Shown in pieces: positions 16,739-25,343 of a stretch of 36,083 nt of DNA. Each line of letters opens with the position of its first letter. The first letter of the stretch is position 1. Location: the NCBI RefSeq assembly GCF_002101675.1, contig NZ_LQOY01000084.1, positions 1 to 36,083 on the forward strand, written 5' to 3'. The notes beneath the pieces were generated by a model. That model saw only the letters and a program-made list of their open reading frames with translations. It was not told the DNA's origin and searched no databases. The stretch is from Mycobacterium gordonae (GTDB lineage: Bacteria > Actinomycetota > Actinomycetes > Mycobacteriales > Mycobacteriaceae). The translations under genes and the position numbers were made by a program.

Positions 16739-17860
16739 TTAGAGCCCGATGCGGTCAGCGACCTCGAGCCATTGCTCGCGTACTGAGCCCAGCAGTACCC
16801 GGTCGGCTTTCGCCCGCCGGTAGTAGAGGTGTGCGTCGTGCTCCCAGGTGAACCCGATCCCGCCGTGAATCTGCACATTCCACGATGCGGTGAAGTCAAA
16901 TCCGGCCGCGGCGGTTGCCACGGCAATGGGGGCCGCCTTGGCGAGGTCAGCGCTCTCCTCCGCTGCCAGATGAGCCGCGTAGAGAGTGACTGCACGAGCA
17001 CTGTCCAGTTCGATTGCCATCTCGGCGCATCGGTGCTTGATCGCCTGGAAGGAGCCGATGGGCCGATTGAACTGGTGACGCACCTTGGCGTATTCGACGG
17101 ACATGGTCATAGCGCCCTCGGTGCCACCAACCATCTCCGCTGCGAGTAACGTCTTCGCGACATCTAACGCACGGCGTATGGGCGCGACGCCGTGCGCGCC
17201 AGCCAAGGGAACCGCAGAGACGGCGTCGAAGGTCAGGGTGGCCAGCGGTCGGGTGATGTCCAGGGTCTCGACGCGTGTACGGGTGAGGCCGACGGCGTTA
17301 CCGTCAACGAGGTACAATGCCGGCTCAGCGGAGTCACCGGGCGGCAGAGCGAGCACCAGCAGGGTGTCCGCACTATGGCCGTCGATCACATGAATCTTGG
17401 TCCCAGACAGCGTGACGGCGTCGCCATTTGTCGCCGCTCGCATGGCTACAGCACCGAAGCCGTCAACGCAACCCGGTTCATTGATAGCAGTCGTGACTGT
17501 ACGAGCGCCCGCGGCTATCTCTGGAAGCAGTTCTCTCTTCTGCTCCTGGCTGGCCGCGATCAAGATCGGCGCGACACCGAGCGCGACGGTCGCGAACAGC
17601 GGGCACGGCACGATGCCGCGTCCAAGCTCCTCGATGGCGACAGCAGCCTCGATCATCGTTGCTGCCGCACCGCCGTACTCCTCCGGTACGAGCAGACTCG
17701 GCAGCCCCAGTTCCCGACTCATGCGAGACCAAAGGTCGATGTCATATCCCGGCGCAGTTGTTACCGCCTGGCGAACCTTGGCCAGCGGTGACAGTTCGGT
17801 AACGAACTGCTGTATAGTCTGGCGGAAATCGTCCTGTTCTGGACTGAGCATGAAATCCAT
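16739..17860 (-). CDS. Acyl-CoA dehydrogenase (FadE family, shorter subunit)
   Basis: About 373 residues from ATG 17860 (MDFMLSPEQDDFRQTIQQFV), with GAGGTG eight bases upstream. Five further codons upstream are open but less likely. Conserved segments are LGLPSLLVPEEYGGAAATMI, AINEPGCVDGFGAVAMRA, EYAKVRHQFNRPIGSFQAIK and VQIHGGIGFTWEHDAHLYYR. The usual Gly-rich loop HGGIGFTWEHD, characteristic of this FadE class, is present, and the protein is intact. It is probably the partner of the 405-residue FadE, giving a heteromeric dehydrogenase of the lipid/steroid side-chain type (inference from family knowledge). It lies about 250 bp downstream of fadD (18108-19727), so a separate promoter is possible. 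Confidence 0.88.
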   Translation of the reverse strand: MDFMLSPEQDDFRQTIQQFVTELSPLAKVRQAVTTAPGYDIDLWSRMSRELGLPSLLVPEEYGGAAATMIEAAVAIEELGRGIVPCPLFATVALGVAPILIAASQEQKRELLPEIAAGARTVTTAINEPGCVDGFGAVAMRAATNGDAVTLSGTKIHVIDGHSADTLLVLALPPGDSAEPALYLVDGNAVGLTRTRVETLDITRPLATLTFDAVSAVPLAGAHGVAPIRRALDVAKTLLAAEMVGGTEGAMTMSVEYAKVRHQFNRPIGSFQAIKHRCAEMAIELDSARAVTLYAAHLAAEESADLAKAAPIAVATAAAGFDFTASWNVQIHGGIGFTWEHDAHLYYRRAKADRVLLGSVREQWLEVADRIGL

Positions 17861-18107
17861 GACATGGCACCTCATCTTCTCTTCAAACAGTTGTTGTCGC
17901 GAAAAGAAATAGGGACGGCCTTACCGTCGCCTGGATCGACCAATCCACACACCGAAGCGCTCATCAATTCCGCGTAAGCACTGTCTCACCGGCCTTGGCA
18001 TCTTCCGCCGTCCCCATCCGCTCGCTTTACGGTTCTTCTGTGGCTATGCGCCGGACACTGCTCGGAATGGCCGCCGTCGCGCTGTTAAGCCGATATTCAA
18101 GGAGCAT

Positions 18108-19727
18108 TCATTTGTTTTCGGCCCCTTGATCGAACAGGTGATCTCGGAAGCGCTGTCGGAGTTCGTTTTTCATGACCTTGGCCATGGCGTTCTTCGGTAG
18201 CTCGTCCACTACGACCATGTGGCGCGGGCATTTGTAGTCGGCGAGGTGCTGGCGGCAGAACTGGTTGATCCGCTCCGCGGTGAGTTCGCCTTCGCCGCCG
18301 CTGAACCCGGGCTTGGGCGCGATCACCGCTAGGAGATCCTCACCGAGGTCCGAATGCGGCACCGCGATGACTGCGGCCTCGAGCACCTCGGGCATCTCGA
18401 GCAGCACGCGCTCGACCTCGATGGCGAAGATGTTGTAGCCGCCGCGCAGGATCATGTCTTTTTTGCGCTCGGTCAGATAGACGTAGCCATCGTCAGCGAC
18501 ATAACCCACGTCGCCGGTGTGCAACAGTCCACCGCTCCAAAGTTCCGCGGTGGGCTGCTCCCCCTTGTAGTAGCTGCGCCGAGCTATCTTCGACTTAAAG
18601 CAGATCTCGCCGACCTTGCCTGGGGGGAGTGGGTTATCGTAGTCATCAACGACGACAACCTCGCATCCTACGGGCCTGCCAACCGAGCCCGGCCGGGCAA
18701 GGATGTCATCTGGGTCGGGACCGAGGATGCAGGCCGCGCCGGCACCGGCCTCGGTGAGGCTGTAAGCGTTCAGCATCTTCGCTCCGGGCCACACCTGCCG
18801 CATTTTGCGCACGGTGTCGGGCTGGATCGGCGCCGCCCCGAAAAACACGAGCTGCAGCGAGCTGTAGTCGTGATCACCCACCGTGGGGTGCTTCATGGCC
18901 AAATTCAGCATTGTCGGCACACCCATGATCGACGTGGCGCGGTAGCGCTCGATCGCCGCGAGCAACTGCTCGGGATCAAAACGCGGCAACACGATCTGCG
19001 TGACCCCGGCACGAATGCTTAGCAGCATCAGGCCATGGCAGCCCGTGAAACCGAACAAGGGCACCGCATGAAGCAGGCTCTCGCCGAACATCGCGCCGAG
19101 AAGCTGCCCGAGGCTCGCCTGGCCGGGCTCGTCGGCGAGGTTGCCCTCGGGCACCAGCACGCCCCTGGGCATCCCGGTGGTGCCGGACGTATAGAGCAGA
19201 TCCGCCGGGTCGTCGGCGCTCAGGGAAGGCTCGAGGAGCGGCACGTCCGCAGAGCCCGCGCCCACCACGTCGCCCAGGGGGGTGAATCCATCCAGCGCCT
19301 CGCTGCCGGTCACGAAGAAGTGCTCAAGTTGGAAGCTACCGGGACGGCCGCCGATCTCGACAGATTCGCCTTCGGCAAGCGCAACCAGAACCTCCCGGTG
19401 GGCGAGACCGGTGATCACCGCCACGGCGTCGCTGTGCTCAAGCACGAACAGCTTTTCCGGCGCTGCCCACCGGGTATTGAGCGGCACCGGCACGGCACCA
19501 AGTTTGTGGATGCCGAAATACACTGCATTGAAATGCATCGCTTGGTCGTTGGCGAGCAGCATCGCCACCTTGTGACCGCGGCTCACCCCAGCGGCGTGCA
19601 ATTGCTGGGCGACCCGGCTGCTGGCAGCGTCGAGCTCGCGGAAAGTGGCCGCGCCGTCCTCGGCGATGACGGCGGTCTTGTCCGGTCGGTCCTCTACCGC
19701 TTGGCGCAGCAGGTCGATCACGGCCAT
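18108..19727 (-). CDS. Fatty-acid/acyl-CoA ligase (FadD family)
   Basis: 539 residues from ATG 19727, with AGGAGG eight bases upstream. It is an ANL-superfamily adenylate-forming enzyme that activates a carboxylic acid with ATP and CoA. Motifs in order are the P-loop LLYTSGTTGMPRGVLVPEGN, A5 MLNAYSLTEAGAGAA, A7 LLHTGDVGYVADDGYVYLTE, A8 RKKDMILRGGYNIFAIEVER, and the A10 catalytic Lys in ELPKNAMAKVMKNELRQ. It is full length with no signal peptide. The SDR gene stops 30 bp upstream on the same strand, which indicates co-transcription. The substrate is not predictable from sequence, but the neighbours suggest a branched, cyclic or sterol-derived acid. Confidence 0.9.
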   Translation of the reverse strand: MAVIDLLRQAVEDRPDKTAVIAEDGAATFRELDAASSRVAQQLHAAGVSRGHKVAMLLANDQAMHFNAVYFGIHKLGAVPVPLNTRWAAPEKLFVLEHSDAVAVITGLAHREVLVALAEGESVEIGGRPGSFQLEHFFVTGSEALDGFTPLGDVVGAGSADVPLLEPSLSADDPADLLYTSGTTGMPRGVLVPEGNLADEPGQASLGQLLGAMFGESLLHAVPLFGFTGCHGLMLLSIRAGVTQIVLPRFDPEQLLAAIERYRATSIMGVPTMLNLAMKHPTVGDHDYSSLQLVFFGAAPIQPDTVRKMRQVWPGAKMLNAYSLTEAGAGAACILGPDPDDILARPGSVGRPVGCEVVVVDDYDNPLPPGKVGEICFKSKIARRSYYKGEQPTAELWSGGLLHTGDVGYVADDGYVYLTERKKDMILRGGYNIFAIEVERVLLEMPEVLEAAVIAVPHSDLGEDLLAVIAPKPGFSGGEGELTAERINQFCRQHLADYKCPRHMVVVDELPKNAMAKVMKNELRQRFRDHLFDQGAENK

Positions 19728-19743
19728 GGCATGGTCCTCCTCA

Positions 19744-19755
19744 ACGTACGTACGT
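19744..19755. promoter_or_regulatory. 12-bp perfect palindrome in the SDR-fadD gap
   Basis: ACGTACGTACGT fills much of the 30-bp gap between the SDR stop and fadD start, just upstream of the ribosome-binding site. It could be an operator half-site or a chance repeat. No regulator gene adjoins it. Confidence 0.25.
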
Positions 19756-19757
19756 GT

Positions 19758-20651
19758 TCAGCCGAGCGCTTGAAGCACGAGGCCGATCTCGTCGTTGGCC
19801 TGCGTTGGAGTCTGGTATCCCTCTCGGTCGCAGATCGCCTCAAGGTTGTCCTGGACCGCTTCGATATCGAGCGTCGGCGATGAGAAGCCCTTCGTCACAC
19901 TGATGAAGATCTCGGCCACTCGCCCGCCCCCAACGGAGAAGATCCTCGACGTGAGATCGCAGGATTCATGGCAGAGATACGCGACGACCGGGGCGACCAG
20001 TGCCGGGTCCAGCTTCTTGGCGATCGGCCCGAGGAGTTCCTCGGTCATCCGGGTCCGCGCCATCGGCGCGATCGCGTTCACCTTGATGTTGTACTTCGCG
20101 CCTTCCTGGGCGAGCACCCGTGTGAAGCCGATGACCCCCATCTTCGCGGCCCCGTAGTTGGTCTGACCGAAGTTGCCGAAAATCCCGGCGGCGGAGGAGG
20201 TGTTGACGATCCGGCCGTAGCCCTGCTCGCGCATCCTGAGGAACGCCGGCTGGGTCACCCAGATGGTGCCGTAGAGATGGACATCGATCACCGGATCGAG
20301 TAGCTCCGGCGTGAGATTGTGGAAGGACTTGTCGCGCAGGATGCCCGCGTTGTTGACGACGATGTCGACCCGCCCGAAGGCGTCGAGAGCCGCCTGCACG
20401 ATGGCCGCCCCACCTTCTCGGGTCGCCACGCTGTGACCATCGGCGACCGCGATACCGCCGGCGGCTTCGATCTCCTGAGCGACGGCCTCCGCCGCGGTCA
20501 GGTCCGCGCCGACGCCGGCGACGCTGCCGCCGAGATCGTTCACCAACACGCGCGCGCCGCGTGATGCAAGCAGCATCGCATGCTCCTTGCCGAGACCGTT
20601 TCCCGCCCCGGTCACGATGGCGACCCTCCCGTCGAAGCTAAGCTCAGCCAC
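19758..20651 (-). CDS. SDR (3R)-hydroxyacyl-CoA dehydrogenase (17beta-HSD4/MFE-2-like)
   Basis: 297 residues from GTG 20651 after GAAGGGA. It is a short-chain dehydrogenase that oxidises a hydroxyacyl-CoA with NAD(H). The cofactor motif is VAIVTGAGNGLGKEHAMLLA, followed by LVNDLGG, the NNAG motif IVVNNAGILRDKSFHNL, catalytic Ser in RIVNTSSAAGIFGNFGQ, and YGAAKMGVIGF (YxxxK). The insertion after the NDLGG segment and the C-terminal extension (SVTKGFSSPTLDIEAVQDNL) are typical of the MFE-2 dehydrogenase type rather than generic FabG. It fits between the ltp/DUF35 pair and fadD as the hydroxyacyl oxidation step. The protein is intact. Confidence 0.88.
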   Translation of the reverse strand: MAELSFDGRVAIVTGAGNGLGKEHAMLLASRGARVLVNDLGGSVAGVGADLTAAEAVAQEIEAAGGIAVADGHSVATREGGAAIVQAALDAFGRVDIVVNNAGILRDKSFHNLTPELLDPVIDVHLYGTIWVTQPAFLRMREQGYGRIVNTSSAAGIFGNFGQTNYGAAKMGVIGFTRVLAQEGAKYNIKVNAIAPMARTRMTEELLGPIAKKLDPALVAPVVAYLCHESCDLTSRIFSVGGGRVAEIFISVTKGFSSPTLDIEAVQDNLEAICDREGYQTPTQANDEIGLVLQALG

Positions 20652-20717
20652 GCGATTTCCCTTCCATGCTGTCGCCCCGCAGGGCGATTTCTCTCTTATC
20701 GGATGTGTTGAATGACG

Positions 20718-21860
20718 TCACCGCCCGGCCTGCAGGATGTGGATGACACAGACCGAGCCCGCGCCCATCATGTGAGCAAGCCCGGTTCGAGCGCCTTCGA
20801 CCTGCAGCGGGCCCGCCTCGCCCCGCAGCTGCCGTGTCACATCCCAGATCTGGGCCAGGCCGGTCGGCCCACCGGGATGACCGCGCCCGATCAGCCCGCC
20901 GTCGGTCGAGAACGGGATACGACCACCCAGGCTGGTCGCGCCCTCGGAGACGAGCTTGTCCCCCTCCCCAGCCGCGCACACCCCGAGCAGCTCGTAATAC
21001 ATCAGTTCCTCGATGGGGAATGCGTCGTGCACGTGGGCGAGGTCGAGGTCGGCCGGCCCGACACCGGCCTCGTCGTAGGCGGCCTTTGCCGTGGCCGCGG
21101 TGAGCTCGCCCGGACCGACGACCGCACCCATGAAAATGTGGCCGTCAACGAACTGCTCGGACTGCTGCTGGCTGGCGACCACCTTCACCAGCGGGCGTGA
21201 ACCGGCCACGCGCTCTGCCGCCTCGCGGCTCGCGACGATCGCGGCCGCAGCCCCAGAGCCAGCGGCGCAGGCCATCTTCGAAGTGTGCGGGTAGGAAATC
21301 ATGCGCGAGGCGAGGATCTCTTCGACGGTGACCTCATGGTCGGCCCGACGTTGCGCGTAGGGATTCAGCCGCGCATGGTTCCAATTCTTTGCCGCGATGG
21401 CGGCGAAGGTCTCGACCGTCGTGCCCACTTCGTGCATGCGACGTGTCGCCCACATGGCGAAAAACGCCGCCGGGAGGATCACCTGGCCAATGCCGGGCTT
21501 GCTGCCCCCGATAGCTCGAGTGGCGCGATTGAGGTCGTCAAACCCTAGCGCCATCGCGATATCGACGCTCCCCCCCGCCACCACCTGGACCGCCTCATGG
21601 AAGGCGCACGATCCGGTGGCCGACGCGTTCTCGACGTGGGTGATCGGGATGCCGGTAAGCCCGAGATCCTTCGCAAGGGTGACACCCGTGAGCAGACCGG
21701 CGCCGATGTAGCCGTTGTAGAGGTAGCCGACTTCATCGAAGCCGATGCCGGCGTCACCGAGCGCGTTGACACCGGCCCCGAAGCCCAAGTCGGCCGCGTT
21801 GGCGTCCGGCTGGCCGAACGGGGCCATCCCCACGCCGATCACATAGACGTCGCGGGCCAT
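20718..21860 (-). CDS. Thiolase-like lipid-transfer protein (Ltp), nucleophilic Cys replaced
   Basis: 380 residues from ATG 21860, whose A overlaps the TGA of the DUF35 gene, fixing the start. A 15-codon upstream extension is rejected. It has the thiolase fold of the SCP2/Ltp branch: DVYVIGVGMAPFGQP, the active-site region ITHVENASATGSCAFHEAV, then VHDAFPIEELMYYELLG and GGLIGRGHPGGPTGLAQIWD. Aligned by eye with VExxCASG-type thiolases, the position of the acyl-accepting Cys is Ser. Thiolytic cleavage is therefore unlikely. In the Ltp2/ChsH2-DUF35 systems, thiolase-fold proteins act as retro-aldolases on side-chain beta-hydroxyacyl-CoA. By analogy this may be a C-C lyase working with the adjacent DUF35 protein. 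That is inference, and the substrate is unknown. Confidence 0.85.
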   Translation of the reverse strand: MARDVYVIGVGMAPFGQPDANAADLGFGAGVNALGDAGIGFDEVGYLYNGYIGAGLLTGVTLAKDLGLTGIPITHVENASATGSCAFHEAVQVVAGGSVDIAMALGFDDLNRATRAIGGSKPGIGQVILPAAFFAMWATRRMHEVGTTVETFAAIAAKNWNHARLNPYAQRRADHEVTVEEILASRMISYPHTSKMACAAGSGAAAAIVASREAAERVAGSRPLVKVVASQQQSEQFVDGHIFMGAVVGPGELTAATAKAAYDEAGVGPADLDLAHVHDAFPIEELMYYELLGVCAAGEGDKLVSEGATSLGGRIPFSTDGGLIGRGHPGGPTGLAQIWDVTRQLRGEAGPLQVEGARTGLAHMMGAGSVCVIHILQAGR

Positions 21861-22285
21861 CACCGAGATGCCCCCCGTCGAGTAGGGCAAAAGCGGAACG
21901 AGCACAGCTCAGTGCCATCGGCATCGGTCATGAGGGGGTAGACCTCAAGCTGCATGGGCATGCCGATCTCCCAGTCGCCCATCTCGCCACGCAGGATGGA
22001 TTGCACGCGCACGCCCTCCGGTAGGTCAACTTGGCCGACACCGTGCCCGTCGCCTGTGGAGCCGAACCGGGACTTGCCCATCCACGCCGACTCGACGTAG
22101 GTCCAGGCGTACAGTTCGCCGGTTGGTGACAGCAGGACATCCTCGACCGGGCCGCCCGTCAACGGACAGCGGCGGCGGCGGGGGAAGAAGTACTTGTCGG
22201 CAGCAGGGCTATAGGAACCGATCAACCGCGGCTGCTCATCGCCGTTGGGCATCGTGAAGTAGCCGTCCTCAAGTGGTCGACGCAT
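21860..22285 (-). CDS. DUF35 OB-fold protein, partner of Ltp
   Basis: About 141 residues from ATG 22285, with GGAGGAG upstream. The open frame to 22399 lacks conservation. It contains GSYSPAADKYFFPRRRRCPL, then TGGPVEDVLLSPTGELYAWT (the DUF35 beta-barrel start) and VQSILRGEMGDWEIGMPMQL. DUF35 proteins usually carry a rubredoxin-like four-Cys zinc ribbon, but only one Cys remains in that region (RCPLTGGP), so the zinc site is apparently lost. DUF35 proteins form tight complexes with thiolase-like Ltp proteins, and the 1-nt stop/start overlap with ltp implies translational coupling and equal production. Confidence 0.85.
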   Translation of the reverse strand: MRRPLEDGYFTMPNGDEQPRLIGSYSPAADKYFFPRRRRCPLTGGPVEDVLLSPTGELYAWTYVESAWMGKSRFGSTGDGHGVGQVDLPEGVRVQSILRGEMGDWEIGMPMQLEVYPLMTDADGTELCSFRFCPTRRGASR

Positions 22286-22491
22286 CGTGTGTCGTCTCCT
22301 CCGGGTCGTGCGGTCAATGACTGGCCTCGCCGCCGCTTGGAGCGTTGCGCCATCGCGGATCTTTGAAGCGTGCCGAGATAGTGGCACCGGCGACGGCAAC
22401 TAAGCTGGAGCAGTGTTGGTACTCGCAGTGCCGAATCGACTCCAGCGCAAAAATTCCGCGTTTTTACGCACTGGCGCCGATCTCGTCGAAG

Positions 22492-23433
22492 TCAGGCCGA
22501 ACCGGCCAGCACCCTCGCGTCCTCGTCCGCGAAGGTGTCCTCCAGCTGCAGTGGCGAGTAGTCGAGGTCGATTTCCTCGGGCGGTCGCCCGCGGGCGCTG
22601 CTGATCGTGCTGAACCGGCGCATCCCCTTGTCGGTGGCATAGGTCCTCATCTCGTCGATTGACAGATTGAAGGGTATGTCGTCGCCATACAGTGCAGAAC
22701 CCTCGTCGATCAGGCGCTGCCCCAGCGGAATGAGTTCGTTCATGCGCGTTTCGAACACCGTCCAATTGGTGTCGTCGGCAGCGACGTGGCGCCGGCAGGT
22801 GAAAGTGCCCCATGCCATGTGGCGTCGCTCGTCGTCGCCGATGTGCCGAATCAGCTGCTGCATGCCGGGAAGAATGCCGTGCTCCACGCAGATCTTGTGC
22901 CAGGCGTAGTAGCCGGTCAGCGCCAACATGCCCTCGATGATGTGGTTGTACGTCACCGAAGCGCGAACCTGGGCAGCCGGCGAGGGATCCACATAGAGCG
23001 TGTTGAGCGATTCGTGAAGTTCCTCGTCGAACAACTGCCGGTATGCCGGAGTTTGATCGAGGAAACTATGTAAGTCGTCGCGCACCCCGACGGCATCGAG
23101 CCACAAGCGGAACGCCTGGGTGTGTTTGGCTTCCTCGAACGCAAACTGCGTCAAGTACATCTCGTCGCCGAGCCGGCCTTCGGCCCGCATTGCGGCCATG
23201 AACGGCTGGATGTCCTGGGTGACTGCTTCCTCTCCGGCAATGAAGCCCGCGCACAATCGGGTGACGTACACGCGTTCGCGGTCGGAAAGCGCCTCCCAAT
23301 CGGCGCTGTCGCGGGAGAAGTCGATATTGGCGGGGTCCCAGAGTTTGGCGATGCCGCCAGCGAACAGCCTGAGTGGCACGCTTTCCCAGTTCAGCCCGCC
23401 GGCACCCAGCGAATGGTAACGTGTGGTTGCCAT
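22492..23433 (-). CDS. R2-like ligand-binding oxidase (R2lox, Rv0233-like)
   Basis: 313 residues from ATG 23433 with a perfect AAGGAGG. It is a ferritin-like helical-bundle protein with a heterodinuclear Mn/Fe site. The metal ligands fall at the same numbers as in Rv0233: Glu68 ([15 protein letters not shown]), Glu101 and His104 ([10 protein letters not shown]), Glu167 ([10 protein letters not shown]), Glu202 and His205 ([11 protein letters not shown]). Val71 and Tyr162, which form the ether cross-link in R2lox, are both present. The radical-transfer C-terminus of true ribonucleotide reductase R2 is absent, and there is no R1 gene nearby. The protein binds a long-chain fatty acid in known structures, but its physiological substrate is not established. 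It stands between fadD and the DUF35/ltp pair, which suggests a two-electron oxidation in this lipid pathway. Confidence 0.92.
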   Translation of the reverse strand: MATTRYHSLGAGGLNWESVPLRLFAGGIAKLWDPANIDFSRDSADWEALSDRERVYVTRLCAGFIAGEEAVTQDIQPFMAAMRAEGRLGDEMYLTQFAFEEAKHTQAFRLWLDAVGVRDDLHSFLDQTPAYRQLFDEELHESLNTLYVDPSPAAQVRASVTYNHIIEGMLALTGYYAWHKICVEHGILPGMQQLIRHIGDDERRHMAWGTFTCRRHVAADDTNWTVFETRMNELIPLGQRLIDEGSALYGDDIPFNLSIDEMRTYATDKGMRRFSTISSARGRPPEEIDLDYSPLQLEDTFADEDARVLAGSA

Positions 23434-23485
23434 GTAACCTCCTTAATTATTCGGCTGCATTGCCGGGTCTAGCGAACCTTGGTCG

Positions 23486-25114
23486 CTAGACGAATTCCAC
23501 GATGTTGTAGTCACCGGCGGTGTAACATGCCCGAAGCACTTTCTTGTCGTATTTACCGACGCTGGTTCGCGGGATTTCGGGGACGAAGGCCCAGCGCTCC
23601 GGGATCCACCACGTAGCGACTTTGCCGTCTAAGAAGGCACGTAGCTCATCTGGCGTGATATCGGCGCCGGGTTTGACCACCACTAGAGCGAGTGGACGCT
23701 CCTGCCACTTCTCGTCGGGCACACCGATGACCGCGGCTTCATGTACCCCGGAATGGGCGATCAGCAAATTCTCCAATTCGACCGACGAAATCCACTCCCC
23801 GCCGGACTTGATGACGTCTTTGGCACGGTCGGTCAGCGTCAAGAAGCCATGCTCGTCGACGTGGCCGACATCGCCAGTGCGCAGCCACCCCTGGTCGAAC
23901 TTGTCGGCGTCGTCGTCGCGAAAATAAGAGCCAGTTACCCACGGCCCGCGGGCTTGGATCTCGCCGACCGCTTCTCCGTTGCACGGCAGGGTGCGATCCT
24001 GGTCGTTGCGCAGCCGGATTTCCACGCCGCATATCGGGCGGCCCTGGGTGGCACGCAGCGCCCACTGTTGGTCTTCGTCGAGCCCAGTCGGCGGTTTGGC
24101 CACCGTGGCCAGCGGCGAGGTTTCGGTCATTCCCCACGCCTGCACGATCGGTACGCCGTGGTCGCGTTCGAAGCCGCGCATCAGTGACACCGGTACCGCC
24201 GATCCGCCGCACGCGACCAGACGCAGCGACGAGATGTCATGACCGGGCTCGCAGCCCAGGAAGTGCCGGACGTCATTCCAGATTGTGGGCACCGCACCGG
24301 CCACGGTCGGGCGGGTGTCCTCGATGATGGCCACCAGCGCTCCAGGTTGTAGCCATCGGTGCGGGAGTACCAGTTCGGCCCCCGCCATCAGCGCGGCATA
24401 GATAAGGCCCCACGCATTGGCTTGAAACATCGGCACGATAGCCAAGATGCGGTCGGCTTCAGCGATGCCCAACCCGTTGCCAGTGCAGACGGCCAGTGAA
24501 TGCAGGTAGGTGGATCGGTGGCTGTAGACCACGCCCTTGGGGTTTCCGGTGGTGCCGCTGGTGTAGCACATCGCCGAGGCCGACGTCTCATCGAGTTCAG
24601 GCCAGTCGAACTCGGTGGGATGTGTCGAGATCAGGTCTTCGTACGAAACGACGGCCTTGCCGGCCGCCCGTAGCGGCTCGGGATCGCCCTCACCGACCGC
24701 AATCACCGTGTGCACCGACGATATGGCCGGCAAAGAACGCGCAAGTAGCGGCGCTAACGACATGTCGACGATGACGATGTTGTCGTCGGCGTGGTTGGCG
24801 ATGTAGCCAAGCTGCTCGGCGGTAAGACGAATATTGAGCGTGTGCAACACCGCGCCCATCGACGGCACCGCACAATAGGCCTCCAAGTGTTCCTGGTTGC
24901 TCCACTGGAAGGTAGCCACACGCTGATCGCCGGTGACGCCAAGGTCATGCAGCGCATTAGCTAACTGACCGACCCGCCGGCCGACCTCGCCGTAGGTCGC
25001 GGCCCGGTAGCCCGACTCGGTCGGTGTGACGACGCGGCGGTCGGCGTGAATGGAGTTGGCATGCTTGACGATCGATGTCACAGAAAGCGGAACGTCTTGC
25101 ATAGTGCTTTGCAT
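23486..25114 (-). CDS. Long-chain fatty-acid-CoA ligase (FadD family)
   Basis: 542 residues from ATG 25114 (MQSTMQDVPLSVTSIVKHAN). The 18-codon upstream extension is unlikely, and AAGGGA precedes 25114. It is an ANL-superfamily acyl-CoA ligase. Motifs are the P-loop AMCYTSGTTGNPKGVVYSHR, A5 IVQAWGMTETSPLATVAK, A7 WLRTGDVGHVDEHGFLTLTD, A8 RAKDVIKSGGEWISSVELEN, and the A10 Lys in IPRTSVGKYDKKVLRA. The RAKDVIKSGGEW motif is typical of medium/long-chain acyl-CoA synthetases. It is the first gene of the minus-strand cluster, about 50 bp before R2lox, and its promoter and a possible operator lie at 25170-25245. Confidence 0.9.
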   Translation of the reverse strand: MQSTMQDVPLSVTSIVKHANSIHADRRVVTPTESGYRAATYGEVGRRVGQLANALHDLGVTGDQRVATFQWSNQEHLEAYCAVPSMGAVLHTLNIRLTAEQLGYIANHADDNIVIVDMSLAPLLARSLPAISSVHTVIAVGEGDPEPLRAAGKAVVSYEDLISTHPTEFDWPELDETSASAMCYTSGTTGNPKGVVYSHRSTYLHSLAVCTGNGLGIAEADRILAIVPMFQANAWGLIYAALMAGAELVLPHRWLQPGALVAIIEDTRPTVAGAVPTIWNDVRHFLGCEPGHDISSLRLVACGGSAVPVSLMRGFERDHGVPIVQAWGMTETSPLATVAKPPTGLDEDQQWALRATQGRPICGVEIRLRNDQDRTLPCNGEAVGEIQARGPWVTGSYFRDDDADKFDQGWLRTGDVGHVDEHGFLTLTDRAKDVIKSGGEWISSVELENLLIAHSGVHEAAVIGVPDEKWQERPLALVVVKPGADITPDELRAFLDGKVATWWIPERWAFVPEIPRTSVGKYDKKVLRACYTAGDYNIVEFV

Positions 25115-25207
25115 AGCGTGGATCCCTTGCCCGTCATTCCCGGATACTGACGGCCGTCGACCGGGCAACTGGCTGCTCCCGAATACCCCGGACAGACGGT
25201 ATTACCA

Positions 25208-25222
25208 ATCTTTTACAAAGAT
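25208..25222 (-). promoter_or_regulatory. Palindrome upstream of fadD, possible TetR-type operator
   Basis: ATCTTT-TAC-AAAGAT forms 6-bp arms with a 3-bp centre in the AT-rich 5' region of the first gene of the lipid cluster, about 100 bp from its start. It could be a repressor operator. No local regulator gene survives, and the IS insertion at 25246 may have removed an upstream partner. Confidence 0.35.
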
Positions 25223-25245
25223 CGACCAATTGTCAATAGTCCGGC

Positions 25246-25308
25246 GTGCCTCACTGAGTTTGAGCGCGTGGCCGGCGGTGGTGCCTCACCTATTTTGAGC
25301 GCGTGGCC
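25246..25308. repeat. Left end repeat pair of the IS
   Basis: GTGCCTCACTGAGTTTGAGC (25246 onward) and GTGCCTCACCTATTTTGAGC (25281 onward) both continue into GCGTGGCC. Two units at a 35-bp step suggest two transposase binding sites. Confidence 0.75.
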
Positions 25309-25343
25309 CGGAAGGCCTGCCCGATGTGGAAGGCAAGATCGAC

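Noticed and set aside
18045..18127. Short plus-strand frame beginning MRRTLLGMAAVALL resembling a signal peptide
   Set aside because: Only about 27 codons, lying in the gap upstream of fadE and running into the opposite-strand fadD end. Probably chance.
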